A DNA stretch of 8,488 nt from an uncultured Dysosmobacter sp. (lineage in GTDB: Bacteria; Bacillota; Clostridia; Oscillospirales; Oscillospiraceae). The notes under the pieces are model-generated. The model made no database searches. It had not been told where the DNA came from and saw nothing but the letters and a program-made list of their open reading frames with translations. Positions 1 to 6,352 of this stretch are shown piece by piece. Numbering within the stretch: position 1 is the stretch's first letter; every line of letters starts with the position of its first letter. The translations under genes were made by a program, and so were the position numbers. Location: the NCBI GenBank assembly GCA_934636905.1, contig CAKUBJ010000049.1, positions 1-8,488 of the forward strand. Reading direction: 5' to 3'.

Positions 1-1
1 G

Positions 2-166
2 TTTGCTACTGAAGAAGAGCGGGCCGAGAACGTGAACATCGGCATCTCTGTCCAGAAGGGCAACACCCAGCTGGCCGGCGCCATCGACACCGTCCTCTCC
101 GTTCTGAATGAGGAGCAGTTCAACGCCCTGATGGATCAGGCCATCGCCATCCAGCCGGAGGTCTGA
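2..166 (+). CDS. Amino-acid ABC transporter solute-binding protein, C-terminal end (partial)
   Basis: The reading frame is open from the left edge to a TGA at 164-166 and gives 54 residues starting FATEEERAENVNIGISVQKG and ending AIAIQPEV. The pattern 'NIGI-VQKGN--L--AID-VL--L---' is the typical last part of family 3 (SBP_bac_3) periplasmic or lipoprotein amino-acid receptors, where the final beta strand and helix close lobe 1. The start, signal peptide and ligand pocket lie outside the window, so the substrate cannot be told. It sits directly upstream of a His/Gln-type permease and ATPase on the same strand, which supports its role as the extracellular receptor of that importer. The family call rests on this tail plus context. 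Confidence 0.8.
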   Translation, partial: FATEEERAENVNIGISVQKGNTQLAGAIDTVLSVLNEEQFNALMDQAIAIQPEV

Positions 167-184
167 TTCTCCGGAAGCCGGCTC

Positions 185-243
185 CCCTGCCGCTGCGGCG
201 GCAGGGTGCCTGGCCTCGCGTTTTCCCTCAGGCTGCGGCCTGA
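185..243 (+). other. Two intercistronic hairpins with C(UGCG)G loops
   Basis: CCCTGCCGC (185-193) pairs with GCGGCAGGG (198-206) around TGCG, giving a perfect 9-bp stem. TCAGGC (228-233) pairs with GCCTGA (238-243), again around TGCG. Both loops are C(UNCG)G-type, which are known to be very stable. There is no T run after the first stem and only TTTT at 221-224, so a full terminator is unlikely. Such hairpins after binding-protein genes usually protect the upstream mRNA or partly stop transcription, so that the receptor is made in excess over permease and ATPase; that role here is inferred. Confidence 0.65.
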
Positions 244-293
244 AAGCAGCGGATTGATTGAAAACCCGCAAAAAATGATTTGGAGTGTGACCC

Positions 294-1190
294 ATGGACA
301 AGTTTGTGAAGCTGGGGCAGGACATGGTTCTGCTGTGGGGCAAGTACCACACCATGTATCTCAGCGGCATTGCCAACACGCTGGGGCTGGCCTTTATCGC
401 CACAGTCATCGGCTGCGTCATCGGCCTTGCCTGCGGCATCCTGAATACCATTCCCTGCGCCAGGACCGATTCCCTGCCCAAGCGCTTCCTGCTGAAGCTG
501 CTGCGGGTGGTAATCCGCGTGTATGTGGAGGTGTTCCGGGGAACCCCCATGGTGCTCCAGTCCGTATTCATCTATTACGGCCTCCCCTACTTCTCCAACA
601 ACGCCCTGCGGTTTGACAACATCTGGGCCGCCGCCATCCTCATCGTGTCCATCAACACCGGCGCGTACATGGCGGAGTCCGTCCGGGGCGGCATCATCTC
701 CATCGACCCCGGCCAGACGGAGGGGGCCAAGGCCATCGGCATGACCCACTTTCAGACCATGGTGAACGTCATCATGCCTCAGGCCCTGCGGAACATCATG
801 CCCCAGATCGGCAACAACTACATCATCAATGTGAAGGATACCTCCGTCATGTTCATCATCGGCTTTACGGAGTTCTTTGCCCAGCACCGCTACATTGTAG
901 GCGTGAACAATATGTACTTCCCCTCTGCCACCATTGAGATGATCGGCTATCTGACCCTGACGCTGCTGGCCTCCTTCCTGCTGCGGCTGCTGGAAAAAGT
1001 CATGGACGGCTCCGACAGCTACGAGCTGGCGCAGGGCGACCAGCTGGTGATGGCGGCGGGCACCTACAGCCATCCCGACCGGGGTACGCCTTTTGATGAA
1101 CTGAACAGGGAATACAAAGGGGAAGAACAGCGGAAGCGCATCCGTCTGGGATTGAAGAGCCGCAATGGAAGCATGAGAGGAGATCGCTGA
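294..1190 (+). CDS. Amino-acid ABC transporter permease (HisM/GlnP family)
   Basis: This 298-residue membrane protein forms the channel of a polar amino-acid importer. Hydrophobic segments lie near residues 26-50, 85-100, 110-128, 176-195 and 214-233. The region around 75-90 ([14 protein letters not shown]) is the classic HisM/GlnP family signature. The EAA loop that contacts the ATPase is at about 141-165 ([10 protein letters not shown]...MPQALR). The ATG at 294 follows GGAG at 282-285 with 8 bases between. It is longer than the ~220 residues usual for the family because a hydrophilic, charged tail of about 63 residues (236-298, starting [10 protein letters not shown]) follows the last membrane segment. 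It ends one base before the ATPase start, so the two are almost certainly translated together. The substrate is unknown. Confidence 0.92.
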   Translation: MDKFVKLGQDMVLLWGKYHTMYLSGIANTLGLAFIATVIGCVIGLACGILNTIPCARTDSLPKRFLLKLLRVVIRVYVEVFRGTPMVLQSVFIYYGLPYFSNNALRFDNIWAAAILIVSINTGAYMAESVRGGIISIDPGQTEGAKAIGMTHFQTMVNVIMPQALRNIMPQIGNNYIINVKDTSVMFIIGFTEFFAQHRYIVGVNNMYFPSATIEMIGYLTLTLLASFLLRLLEKVMDGSDSYELAQGDQLVMAAGTYSHPDRGTPFDELNREYKGEEQRKRIRLGLKSRNGSMRGDR

Positions 1191-1191
1191 T

Positions 1192-1938
1192 ATGAGTGAG
1201 AATATTCTGGAGATCCGCCATCTGGGTAAGTCCTTCGGCACCCACGAGGTTCTGCGGGACATCGACTTCAATGTGCAGAAGGGGGACGTCATCTCCATCA
1301 TCGGCGCCTCCGGCTCCGGCAAGTCCACCCTGCTGCGGTGCATCAACCTGCTGGAAACCCCCAGCAGCGGCCAGATTCTCTATCACGGCAGTGACGTGGC
1401 CGGACGGGGCGTCAACGCCCCGGAATACCGCTCCCATGTGGGGATGGTGTTCCAGTCCTTCAACCTTTTCAACAACATGACGGTGCTGAAAAATTGCATG
1501 GTGGGACAGATGAAGGTGCTCAAGCGCAGTCAGGAGGAAGCCCGGCGGCAGGCCATGCAGTATCTGGAAAAGGTGGGCATGGCCCCCTACATCAATGCCA
1601 AGCCCCGGCAGCTTTCCGGCGGTCAGAAGCAGCGGGTGGCCATTGCCCGGGCACTGGCCATGGATCCCGAGGTGCTGCTGTTTGACGAACCCACCTCTGC
1701 GCTGGATCCGGAAATGGTGGGCGAGGTGCTGAACGTCATGCAGGCGCTGGCACAGGAGGGGATGACCATGCTGGTGGTGACCCACGAGATGGCCTTCGCC
1801 CGGGATGTCAGTTCTCAGGTGGTATTCATGCATCAGGGCGTCATCTGCGAGCAGGGTACCCCCCAGCAGATGTTCGGCAGCCCTCAGCAGCAGGAAACCC
1901 GGGAATTTCTGTCCCGCTTCCGGGGCGGAGAAGCGTAA
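1192..1938 (+). CDS. Amino-acid ABC transporter ATP-binding protein (GlnQ/HisP type)
   Basis: This 248-residue ATPase powers the importer encoded just upstream. All nucleotide-binding motifs are intact: Walker [10 protein letters not shown] at 38-46, Q-loop Gln88 in VFQSFNLF, signature LSGGQKQR at 141-148, Walker B VLLFDE at 161-166 with catalytic Glu166, D-loop SALDP at 169-173, and switch His198 in [12 protein letters not shown]. The ETP-SG spacing after Walker A and the TSALDPE sequence are typical of the polar amino-acid subfamily. AGGAG at 1178-1182 stands 9 bases before the ATG, inside the end of the permease gene, and only one base separates the genes. Length is normal for the family. 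It would act on the cytoplasmic face as a dimer bound to the permease. Confidence 0.95.
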   Translation: MSENILEIRHLGKSFGTHEVLRDIDFNVQKGDVISIIGASGSGKSTLLRCINLLETPSSGQILYHGSDVAGRGVNAPEYRSHVGMVFQSFNLFNNMTVLKNCMVGQMKVLKRSQEEARRQAMQYLEKVGMAPYINAKPRQLSGGQKQRVAIARALAMDPEVLLFDEPTSALDPEMVGEVLNVMQALAQEGMTMLVVTHEMAFARDVSSQVVFMHQGVICEQGTPQQMFGSPQQQETREFLSRFRGGEA

Positions 1939-1943
1939 CCGCC

Positions 1944-2042
1944 GTCCTTCCGGATGGGGAAGGACAGTCCAGCCGCCTGATTCCCTCAAAAAATGCAAGA
2001 TGCAAAACCGTGCCCCGCTGCCGCAGGCAGCGAGGCACGGTT
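1944..2042 (+). other. Two hairpins after the ABC operon
   Basis: GTCCTTCC (1944-1951) pairs with GGAAGGAC (1958-1965), six bases after the ATPase stop. A stronger stem follows: AACCGTGCC (2006-2014) with GGCACGGTT (2034-2042), enclosing CGCTGCC (2016-2022) with GGCAGCG (2026-2032) and a GCA loop, broken only by one C/A mismatch. On the + strand the second stem is followed by TTGTATT, a poor U tract. On the - strand it is followed by TTTTGCATCTTG, so it may act partly in both directions. Likely roles are 3' end protection or a back-up terminator. The stretch 1939-2080 shows no gene. Confidence 0.6.
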
Positions 2043-2080
2043 GTATTGCGGCACCACAGGTTGGTGTCTCCGGCAAAAGC

Positions 2081-2110
2081 AAAAACTCCGGCTCAAAGGC
2101 CGGAGTTTTT
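2081..2110. terminator. Bidirectional intrinsic terminator between ABC operon and rpmA
   Basis: AAAAACTCCGGC (2081-2092) and GCCGGAGTTTTT (2099-2110) are perfectly complementary around a TCAAAG loop. Read on either strand this is a GC-rich stem followed by five U residues. It lies 12 bases past the rpmA stop, so it ends the rplU-prp-rpmA transcript, and it also catches read-through from the ABC operon. Confidence 0.9.
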
Positions 2111-2122
2111 GAATCATACAGC

Positions 2123-2404
2123 TTATTCAGCGGCGTAGACGGAAGCCTGCTTCCGATCCTTGCCCAGACGCTCAAAGCGCAGGGTGCCGTCCACCTTGGC
2201 GAACAGGGTATCGTCAGTGCCGATGCCCACGTTGGTGCCGGGATGGATCTTGGTGCCGCGCTGGCGAACCAGAATGTTGCCGGCCTTGACGAACTGGCCG
2301 TCCGCGCGCTTGGCGCCCAGACGCTTGGAGTTGGAGTCACGACCGTTCTTGGTGGAGCCGCCGCCCTTCTTGTGGGCGAAGAACTGCAAACCGATCATCA
2401 TCAT
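2123..2404 (-). CDS. rpmA: 50S ribosomal protein L27 (bL27), with cleavable N-terminal extension
   Basis: This 93-residue protein matches L27 throughout: [44 protein letters not shown] and the [15 protein letters not shown] end are near-universal. L27 sits at the peptidyl transferase centre, and its mature N-terminus reaches toward the P-site tRNA. The start [16 protein letters not shown] carries the Firmicutes LQFF extension, known in Staphylococcus aureus to be cut after the second Phe by Prp; here the cut would fall between Phe9 and Ala10. Three ATG codons stand in a row (2404-2396). The first is taken because the AAAGGAT ribosome binding site is already about 12 bases upstream of it. After cleavage the choice makes no difference. 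It is the last gene of the operon, 39 bases after prp. Confidence 0.97.
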   Translation of the reverse strand: MMMIGLQFFAHKKGGGSTKNGRDSNSKRLGAKRADGQFVKAGNILVRQRGTKIHPGTNVGIGTDDTLFAKVDGTLRFERLGKDRKQASVYAAE

Positions 2405-2443
2405 GTTAAAAGGCCATCCTTTCTTAGAGATTTCAGGGAGGAA

Positions 2444-2776
2444 TCACTCTTCCTCCAGAACTTCGACGTTCTCGGGGTACTCGTCATGGAGCTGGGCAAA
2501 GTAGACCATCATCCCCGTCAGAAGTGCCTGACAGGTGCTCTCCGCCGTCTGGCCGAGACTGCCCGGCAGGCGGAGAGAGATGGACGCATCGCTTTCCCGC
2601 ACCTTTACGGATGCCGCCAGTCCCAGCACGTCGTTCACGGTGGTTTCCACCAGCCGGACGGCACTGGTCACAGCTGCGCAGACAATGTCCGATCCGGCCT
2701 CGGCATAGCCGCTGTGGCCGTGGACATCAAAGCCTGTCAGGCGGCTGCCCTGGCTCTGGAAGGTGATGGTAGTCAT
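2444..2776 (-). CDS. prp: Ribosomal-processing cysteine protease Prp
   Basis: This 110-residue protein belongs to the Prp (YsxB, formerly DUF464) family. The family hallmark is present: GHSGYAEAGSDIVCAAVTS, with His21 and Cys33 in the places of the catalytic dyad known from S. aureus Prp (His22/Cys34). Prp removes the N-terminal extension of L27, a step needed for a functional ribosome in species with that extension. The gene lies between the L21 and L27 genes, as in other Firmicutes, two bases after the rplU stop. No good Shine-Dalgarno precedes the ATG, so translation is probably coupled to rplU, giving a low protein level suited to an enzyme. The protein is acidic at its end (EVLEEE). Confidence 0.95.
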   Translation of the reverse strand: MTTITFQSQGSRLTGFDVHGHSGYAEAGSDIVCAAVTSAVRLVETTVNDVLGLAASVKVRESDASISLRLPGSLGQTAESTCQALLTGMMVYFAQLHDEYPENVEVLEEE

Positions 2777-2778
2777 GC

Positions 2779-3090
2779 TCAGACGGAGATCTTGCCGATC
2801 TCAACCTTGGTGTAAGGCTGACGGTGACCCTGACGCTTGCGATAGCCCTTCTTCGCGTTGTACTTGAAGATGCGGATCTTCTTGCCCTTGCCGTTCTTCA
2901 CGATCTTGGCCTCCACGGAAGCGCCCTCCACAACGGGAGTGCCGAAGGTGGCCTTCTCGCCGTCAATAACGGCCAGAACCTGCTCAAACTTTACGGTATC
3001 GCCAGCTTCGTTGTCCAGCTTCTCGATGTAGATCACATCGCCCTCGGACACCTTGTACTGCTTGCCGCCAGTCACGATAATTGCGTTCAT
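2779..3090 (-). CDS. rplU: 50S ribosomal protein L21 (bL21)
   Basis: This 103-residue protein begins [20 protein letters not shown] and ends [16 protein letters not shown], both diagnostic of L21, which binds 23S rRNA domain II near L20. The region [20 protein letters not shown] is the basic rRNA-contacting part. An in-frame ATG six codons upstream (3108) is rejected: the AAGGAG at 3105-3100 lies within those codons and is spaced 9 bases from the ATG at 3090, and Firmicutes L21 proteins are about 102 residues. It is the first gene of the rplU-prp-rpmA operon, transcribed from a consensus promoter. The more usual obg is not found next to this operon in the window. Confidence 0.96.
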   Translation of the reverse strand: MNAIIVTGGKQYKVSEGDVIYIEKLDNEAGDTVKFEQVLAVIDGEKATFGTPVVEGASVEAKIVKNGKGKKIRIFKYNAKKGYRKRQGHRQPYTKVEIGKISV

Positions 3091-3167
3091 TCTTTTCAAC
3101 TCCTTCATTACGGGCTCGCTGTCGGGGGCGATTTCCTGAGAAATACTTGTAACCCATTCAAAGCGGC
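3091..3167 (-). promoter_or_regulatory. rplU 5' leader, possible L21 autoregulatory leader
   Basis: About 77 bases lie between the predicted transcript start (near 3167) and the rplU ATG. In the RNA, AUUUC and GAAAU (3144-3140 and 3135-3131) form a hairpin with a UCAG loop. GUUAC (3153-3149) can pair with GUAAU (3111-3107) next to the AAGGAG ribosome binding site, enclosing that hairpin. Firmicutes rplU operons often have a structured leader thought to bind L21 (the Rfam L21 leader). I cannot confirm a match to that model by eye. Confidence 0.4.
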
Positions 3168-3173
3168 TTTATT

Positions 3174-3202
3174 ATTATAGCTGTGCGTTCGGTGTTTGTC
3201 AA
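3174..3202 (-). promoter_or_regulatory. Sigma-A promoter for rplU-prp-rpmA
   Basis: On the - strand TTGACA (3202-3197) and TATAAT (3179-3174) are exact consensus hexamers with a 17-base spacer. Transcription should start near 3167. A perfect promoter fits a ribosomal-protein operon. Confidence 0.92.
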
Positions 3203-3309
3203 CGGCTTTCCGGAAAAAAATCCGGAGAATCCGCCTCTTTTTCCGTATACTTTCCGCGTTTCCGGCAAAACTATGGTCTGTACGCAGATCGGGAAAGGAG
3301 GTACGTTCC

Positions 3310-3396
3310 ATGCAGGAGAAGAACCGGGAAAACAGCCAGAAGAACACGCAGAAGGAACCCAGCGAGCAGAAGAACCAGAAGAACGACCGCAGGTAA
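3310..3396 (+). CDS. Very small hydrophilic protein (28 residues), unknown function
   Basis: The ORF starts at ATG 3310, eight bases after an ideal ribosome binding site (AAAGGAGGT, 3294-3302), and ends at TAA 3394-3396. A strong terminator follows 11 bases later. The product has no hydrophobic residue apart from Met1: five Gln, five Asn, five Lys, four Glu and three Arg, with QKN occurring three times (residues 10-12, 20-22, 23-25) and the end KNDRR. It would be soluble and probably disordered. It is transcribed away from rplU. A TATACT at 3246-3251 could be its -10 box, but I see no fitting -35. I do not recognise the family. Short Lys/Asn/Gln-rich proteins occur in spore formers, but a spore link is a guess. 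The ribosome binding site plus terminator are the main reasons to think it is real. Confidence 0.6.
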   Translation: MQEKNRENSQKNTQKEPSEQKNQKNDRR

Positions 3397-3407
3397 ATAC
3401 GCTCCCA

Positions 3408-3436
3408 AACGCCCCGGACGCCATCCGGGGCGTTTT
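3408..3436 (+). terminator. Intrinsic terminator after the 28-codon gene
   Basis: AACGCCCCGGA (3408-3418) pairs perfectly with TCCGGGGCGTT (3424-3434) around CGCCA, followed by TTTTCCTTT. It ends the short transcript before the rsmA promoter. Confidence 0.9.
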
Positions 3437-3477
3437 CCTTTATCTCCCGCTGCCCTGACCCAGGTCGGAAAACCGTA

Positions 3478-3506
3478 TTGTCATTTGTCCGGAAATCGGC
3501 TATACT
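3478..3506 (+). promoter_or_regulatory. Sigma-A promoter for rsmA
   Basis: TTGTCA (3478-3483) and TATACT (3501-3506) each match the consensus at five of six positions, with a 17-base spacer. Transcription would start near 3513, giving a leader of under 30 bases. Confidence 0.8.
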
Positions 3507-3540
3507 GGGGGAAACACTGTTCAGAAAAGGCGGGAGCGTT

Positions 3541-4398
3541 ATGAACCTCTGCGATGAATTTACCATCCGGGCGCTGCTGGAGCGTCACGGTTTCCATTTT
3601 TCCCGATCCATGGGGCAGAATTTCCTGATTGACCCGGAAATCCCCGCCCGGATTGCGGCGGCCTCCGGTGCCGATGCCCACTGCGGCGTGCTGGAAATCG
3701 GCCCGGGCATCGGCTCCCTGACGGCGGAACTGTCCCGCCGCGCCGGGAAGGTGGTTTCCGTGGAACTTGACCGGGATCTGCTGCCCATTCTGGAGGAAAC
3801 CATGGCGGAGCATCCCCATGTGGAAATCGTCCCCGGAGACGTGATGAAGCTGGATCTTGAGGCGCTGATTGCCCGGCATTTTCAGGGACTCCGCCCTGTG
3901 GTCTGCGCAAATCTTCCCTACAACATCACCACGCCGGTGCTGACGAAGCTGATGGACATTCCGGCCTTTGAAAGCATCACCGTCCTGATTCAGAAGGAAG
4001 CCGCCCAGCGGTTCACCGCCCCTCAGGGCAGCGCCGACGGCGGCGTGTTCCCCCTTCTCTTCCAGTATCGCATGGAAACCAGCTGTCTGTTTGACGTGCC
4101 CCGGGAAAAGTTCCTCCCTGCCCCGAAGGTCACCTCCACCGTGCTGCACTGCCTCCGGCGAAAAAAACCTGCCGTGGAGGTGGAGGACGAGGCATTCTTC
4201 TTCCGGGTCATCAAAGGCGCCTTCCTGCTGCGGCGGAAAACGCTGTCCAACTCTCTGGCCGCCGCCCTGCCCGGCATGGGCAAAGCCGCCATTGCGGACG
4301 CCATTGCCGCCTGCGGCCTGCCCCCCTCCGTCCGGGGGGAAGCGCTGACGCTGGCGGACTTCGCCGCGCTGGCAAAGGCGCTGTCGGCTCAGGAATAG
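3541..4398 (+). CDS. rsmA: 16S rRNA dimethyladenosine transferase RsmA (KsgA)
   Basis: RsmA uses S-adenosylmethionine to dimethylate the two adjacent adenines in the helix 45 loop of 16S rRNA, late in 30S assembly; its loss gives kasugamycin resistance in other bacteria. The 285-residue protein shows the family motifs in order: SRSMGQNFLID at 21-31, the SAM-binding VLEIGPGIGSLT at 50-61, VSVELD at 72-77, GDVMKLD at 99-105, and catalytic NLPY at 124-127, followed by the helical C-terminal domain. The ATG at 3541 is chosen over an open frame reaching back to 3478 because that frame runs through the promoter, while the family motif starts normally from 3541. GGGAG at 3532-3536 is only four bases from the ATG; AGG at 3528-3530 may also serve. 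Length is normal for the family. Confidence 0.96.
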   Translation: MNLCDEFTIRALLERHGFHFSRSMGQNFLIDPEIPARIAAASGADAHCGVLEIGPGIGSLTAELSRRAGKVVSVELDRDLLPILEETMAEHPHVEIVPGDVMKLDLEALIARHFQGLRPVVCANLPYNITTPVLTKLMDIPAFESITVLIQKEAAQRFTAPQGSADGGVFPLLFQYRMETSCLFDVPREKFLPAPKVTSTVLHCLRRKKPAVEVEDEAFFFRVIKGAFLLRRKTLSNSLAAALPGMGKAAIADAIAACGLPPSVRGEALTLADFAALAKALSAQE

Positions 4399-4466
4399 CA
4401 ACCGTTTTCCTGCCAAAGCACACAAAAGATACCCGGTTCCCCGGCAGAACTTGTCACGTTCCCTGC

Positions 4467-4506
4467 TTGCTTTTTTCCCCTGCTTCCGGTATCATACAGG
4501 TATCAT
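4467..4506 (+). promoter_or_regulatory. Possible pckA promoter with a short direct repeat
   Basis: TTGCTT (4467-4472) and TATCAT (4490-4495) with a 17-base spacer make a plausible sigma-A promoter; the -35 is weak (three of six). GGTATCAT occurs twice 11 bases apart (4488-4495 and 4499-4506), so one copy overlaps the -10 box and the other the likely start site. This may be a regulator site or chance. A lone TTGTCA at 4451-4456 is too far from the -10 box to be its partner. I see no clear terminator between rsmA and pckA, so read-through is possible. Confidence 0.45.
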
Positions 4507-4525
4507 TACAAGGAGGTATTCCGAT

Positions 4526-6214
4526 ATGTCCACGAAGGCGTATTACCCCAGAACGGAAATCGGCCCCGGCAAGGTAGGCTTTTCCAAAACCCGCTCCATC
4601 ATTGAAGCGCCCTTTTACGGCAACAACGTCATCAAGGTCAATACCCTGAAAGAGGCCTATGAACTGGCCAAAAACTCTCCCGGCACCGTGGTCACGGATA
4701 TGCCCGTTTACCGGGGGGAGGAGTTCGGTCTGGAGCCGGACGCCAAAGTGCTCCTGTTTAACGACGGTTCCATCACCGGCCGCTACGCCCCTGCCCGCCG
4801 CATCACCGGCAAGCCCGGCGTAGACACCGCCGCGCTGGATAAAATCGTCATGGATGCCGTGTATGACACCCGCTGGAAGACCCTGTACCATGCGGAGGTG
4901 TTCATCGGACTGGACCCGGAGTTCATGGTAAAGGCACACCTGCTGATTCCCGAGGGGGAGGAAAACATCCTCTACAACTGGATGCTGAATTTCCAGTATA
5001 TGTCCACGGAATATGTGAAGATGTACAAGAACTCCAAGCCCGTAGGCGACGGGAAGGAGCCGGACATTTACATCTTCTCCGACCCCCAGTGGGCCGGCGC
5101 ACCGGGACAGGAAGCGGTCTGCGACCCCAAGTGCCTGTGCTACTTCAACACGGAAACCAACTGCGCCGCCATTCTGGGAATGCGCTACTTCGGCGAACAT
5201 AAGAAGGGCACCCTGACCCTGGCCTGGGCCATCGCCAACCGCAACGGCTACGCCAGCTGCCACGGCGGCCAGAAGGAGTACACCCTGCCGGACGGCCACA
5301 AGTTCGTTTCCGCCGTATTCGGCCTCTCCGGCTCCGGCAAGTCCACCCTGACCCACGCCAAGCACGGCGGCAAGTACCCCGCCATCAAGGTGCTCCACGA
5401 CGATGCCTTCATCATCAACTCCGACACCTGCGCCTCCATTGCGCTGGAGCCTACCTATTTCGACAAGACCGCCGACTATCCTGTAAATTCTCCGGACAAC
5501 AGGTATCTGCTGACTGCCCAGAACTGCTCCGCCACGCTGGATGAGGACGGCAAGGTGGTGCTGGTAACGGAGGACGTCCGCAACGGCAACGGCCGTGCCA
5601 TCAAGAGCAAGCTGTGGAGTCCCAACCGGGTGGATAAGATTGACGCGCCTGTCAACGCCATCTTCTGGATTATGAAAGACCCCACCATCCCCCCCATTGT
5701 GCGGCTGAAGGGTGCCTCTCTGGCTTCCGTCATGGGCGCCACGCTGGCCACCAAGCGCTCCTCCGCCGAGCGGCTGAAGGAGGGCGTTGACCCCAACGCG
5801 CTGGTGGTGGAGCCTTACGCCAACCCCTTCCGCACCTACCCGCTGGTGAATGACTATGAAAAGTTCAAGAAGCTGGTGGCGGAGAAGAACGTGGCCTGCT
5901 ACATCATCAACACCGGCGACTTCATGGGCAAAAAGGTGCAGAAAGAGGATACGCTGGGCATTCTGGAAGCCGTGGTGGAGGGCCGGGCCCAGTTCAAGCC
6001 CTGGGGACCCTTCTCCGACATTGAGATTCTGGAGTGGGAGGGCTTTGTCCCCGACCTCACCGACAAGGCCTACGTTGCCCAGATGCAGGCCCGGATGCAG
6101 GACCGCCTGAACTATGTGGAAAGCCTGAAGGAGGCCGAGGGCGGCTTCAATGCCCTGCCGGACGACGCCGCCGACGCCATCCGCAGTGTGGTGGAGCAGG
6201 CCAACAGCCTGTAA
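4526..6214 (+). CDS. pckA: Phosphoenolpyruvate carboxykinase, ATP type (divergent clade)
   Basis: PckA interconverts oxaloacetate + ATP with PEP + CO2 + ADP. In gut fermenters it often runs toward CO2 fixation to make oxaloacetate. The 562-residue protein has the ATP-PEPCK motifs in order, some in altered form: TGR at 84-86 (substrate Arg loop), GMRYFGEHKKG at 218-228 (metal-binding Lys), SCHGG with His246, P-loop GLSGSGKST at 266-274, metal-binding HDD at 291-293, Arg357 in the NGNGRA region, PPIVRL at 389-394, and INTG at 461-464. Compared with the Escherichia coli enzyme, GLSGTGKTT and GDDEH are changed, and it is somewhat longer than the usual 520-540 residues. AAGGAGG at 4510-4516, 9 bases before ATG 4526, decides the start against an open frame from 4451 that overlaps the promoter. 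The motif pairing with E. coli was done by eye. Confidence 0.9.
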   Translation: MSTKAYYPRTEIGPGKVGFSKTRSIIEAPFYGNNVIKVNTLKEAYELAKNSPGTVVTDMPVYRGEEFGLEPDAKVLLFNDGSITGRYAPARRITGKPGVDTAALDKIVMDAVYDTRWKTLYHAEVFIGLDPEFMVKAHLLIPEGEENILYNWMLNFQYMSTEYVKMYKNSKPVGDGKEPDIYIFSDPQWAGAPGQEAVCDPKCLCYFNTETNCAAILGMRYFGEHKKGTLTLAWAIANRNGYASCHGGQKEYTLPDGHKFVSAVFGLSGSGKSTLTHAKHGGKYPAIKVLHDDAFIINSDTCASIALEPTYFDKTADYPVNSPDNRYLLTAQNCSATLDEDGKVVLVTEDVRNGNGRAIKSKLWSPNRVDKIDAPVNAIFWIMKDPTIPPIVRLKGASLASVMGATLATKRSSAERLKEGVDPNALVVEPYANPFRTYPLVNDYEKFKKLVAEKNVACYIINTGDFMGKKVQKEDTLGILEAVVEGRAQFKPWGPFSDIEILEWEGFVPDLTDKAYVAQMQARMQDRLNYVESLKEAEGGFNALPDDAADAIRSVVEQANSL

Positions 6215-6220
6215 CCCCTT

Positions 6221-6249
6221 CCCGGCATCCTTCGTGGAGGATTTCCGGG
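6221..6249 (+). other. Hairpin just after pckA
   Basis: CCCGG (6221-6225) pairs with CCGGG (6245-6249) and ATCCT (6227-6231) with AGGAT (6238-6242), with a small internal bulge and a TCGTGG loop. It has no U tract and precedes the real terminator, so it probably protects the pckA 3' end. Confidence 0.5.
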
Positions 6250-6262
6250 GTAAGTGAAAAAC

Positions 6263-6298
6263 AAACCGGCGTGCTCTTGTCAGGAGCACGCCGGTTTT
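6263..6298. terminator. Bidirectional terminator between pckA and queT
   Basis: AAACCGGCGTGCTC (6263-6276) and GAGCACGCCGGTTT (6284-6297) form a perfect 14-bp stem with a TTGTCAG loop. The + strand continues TTTTCT. The - strand continues TTTGTTTTT. It therefore serves both convergent genes. Confidence 0.92.
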
Positions 6299-6320
6299 CT
6301 GCGTCAAAATGCTATTACAC

Positions 6321-6351
6321 CGCCGGATGGGGCGTTTTCGCGCATCCGGCG
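6321..6351 (-). repeat. REP-like palindrome directly after the queT stop
   Basis: CGCCGGATG (6321-6329) is perfectly complementary to CATCCGGCG (6343-6351), enclosing a smaller GCG-TTTT-CGC stem. It starts one base past the queT stop codon. The arms recall enterobacterial REP sequences, but similarity to those is probably convergence. Its direct role is likely 3' end protection of the queT mRNA ahead of the terminator. Confidence 0.55.
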
Positions 6352-6352
6352 C

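Noticed and set aside
228..2340. Long - strand open frames opposite the ABC permease and ATPase (228-1346 and 1000-2340)
   Set aside because: Both are shadows of well-supported + strand genes, with low-complexity composition; one also crosses the terminator region into rpmA.
1805..2815. 336-codon + strand frame across the ATPase end, terminators and rpmA/prp
   Set aside because: It runs through two hairpins and opposite three firm genes; no coding evidence.
3196..3309. Longer 66-codon version of the 28-codon gene, starting at 3196
   Set aside because: The ideal ribosome binding site is placed for ATG 3310, and the upstream part overlaps the rplU promoter.
3481..4425. 314-codon - strand open frame opposite rsmA
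   Set aside because: It is antisense to rsmA motifs and would run through the rsmA promoter.
4454..6307. 617-codon open frame on the - strand opposite pckA
   Set aside because: It is antisense to a clear pckA, has Gly/Val/His/Leu-biased composition typical of antisense frames in GC-rich DNA, shows no known domain, and covers the pckA promoter and ribosome binding site.
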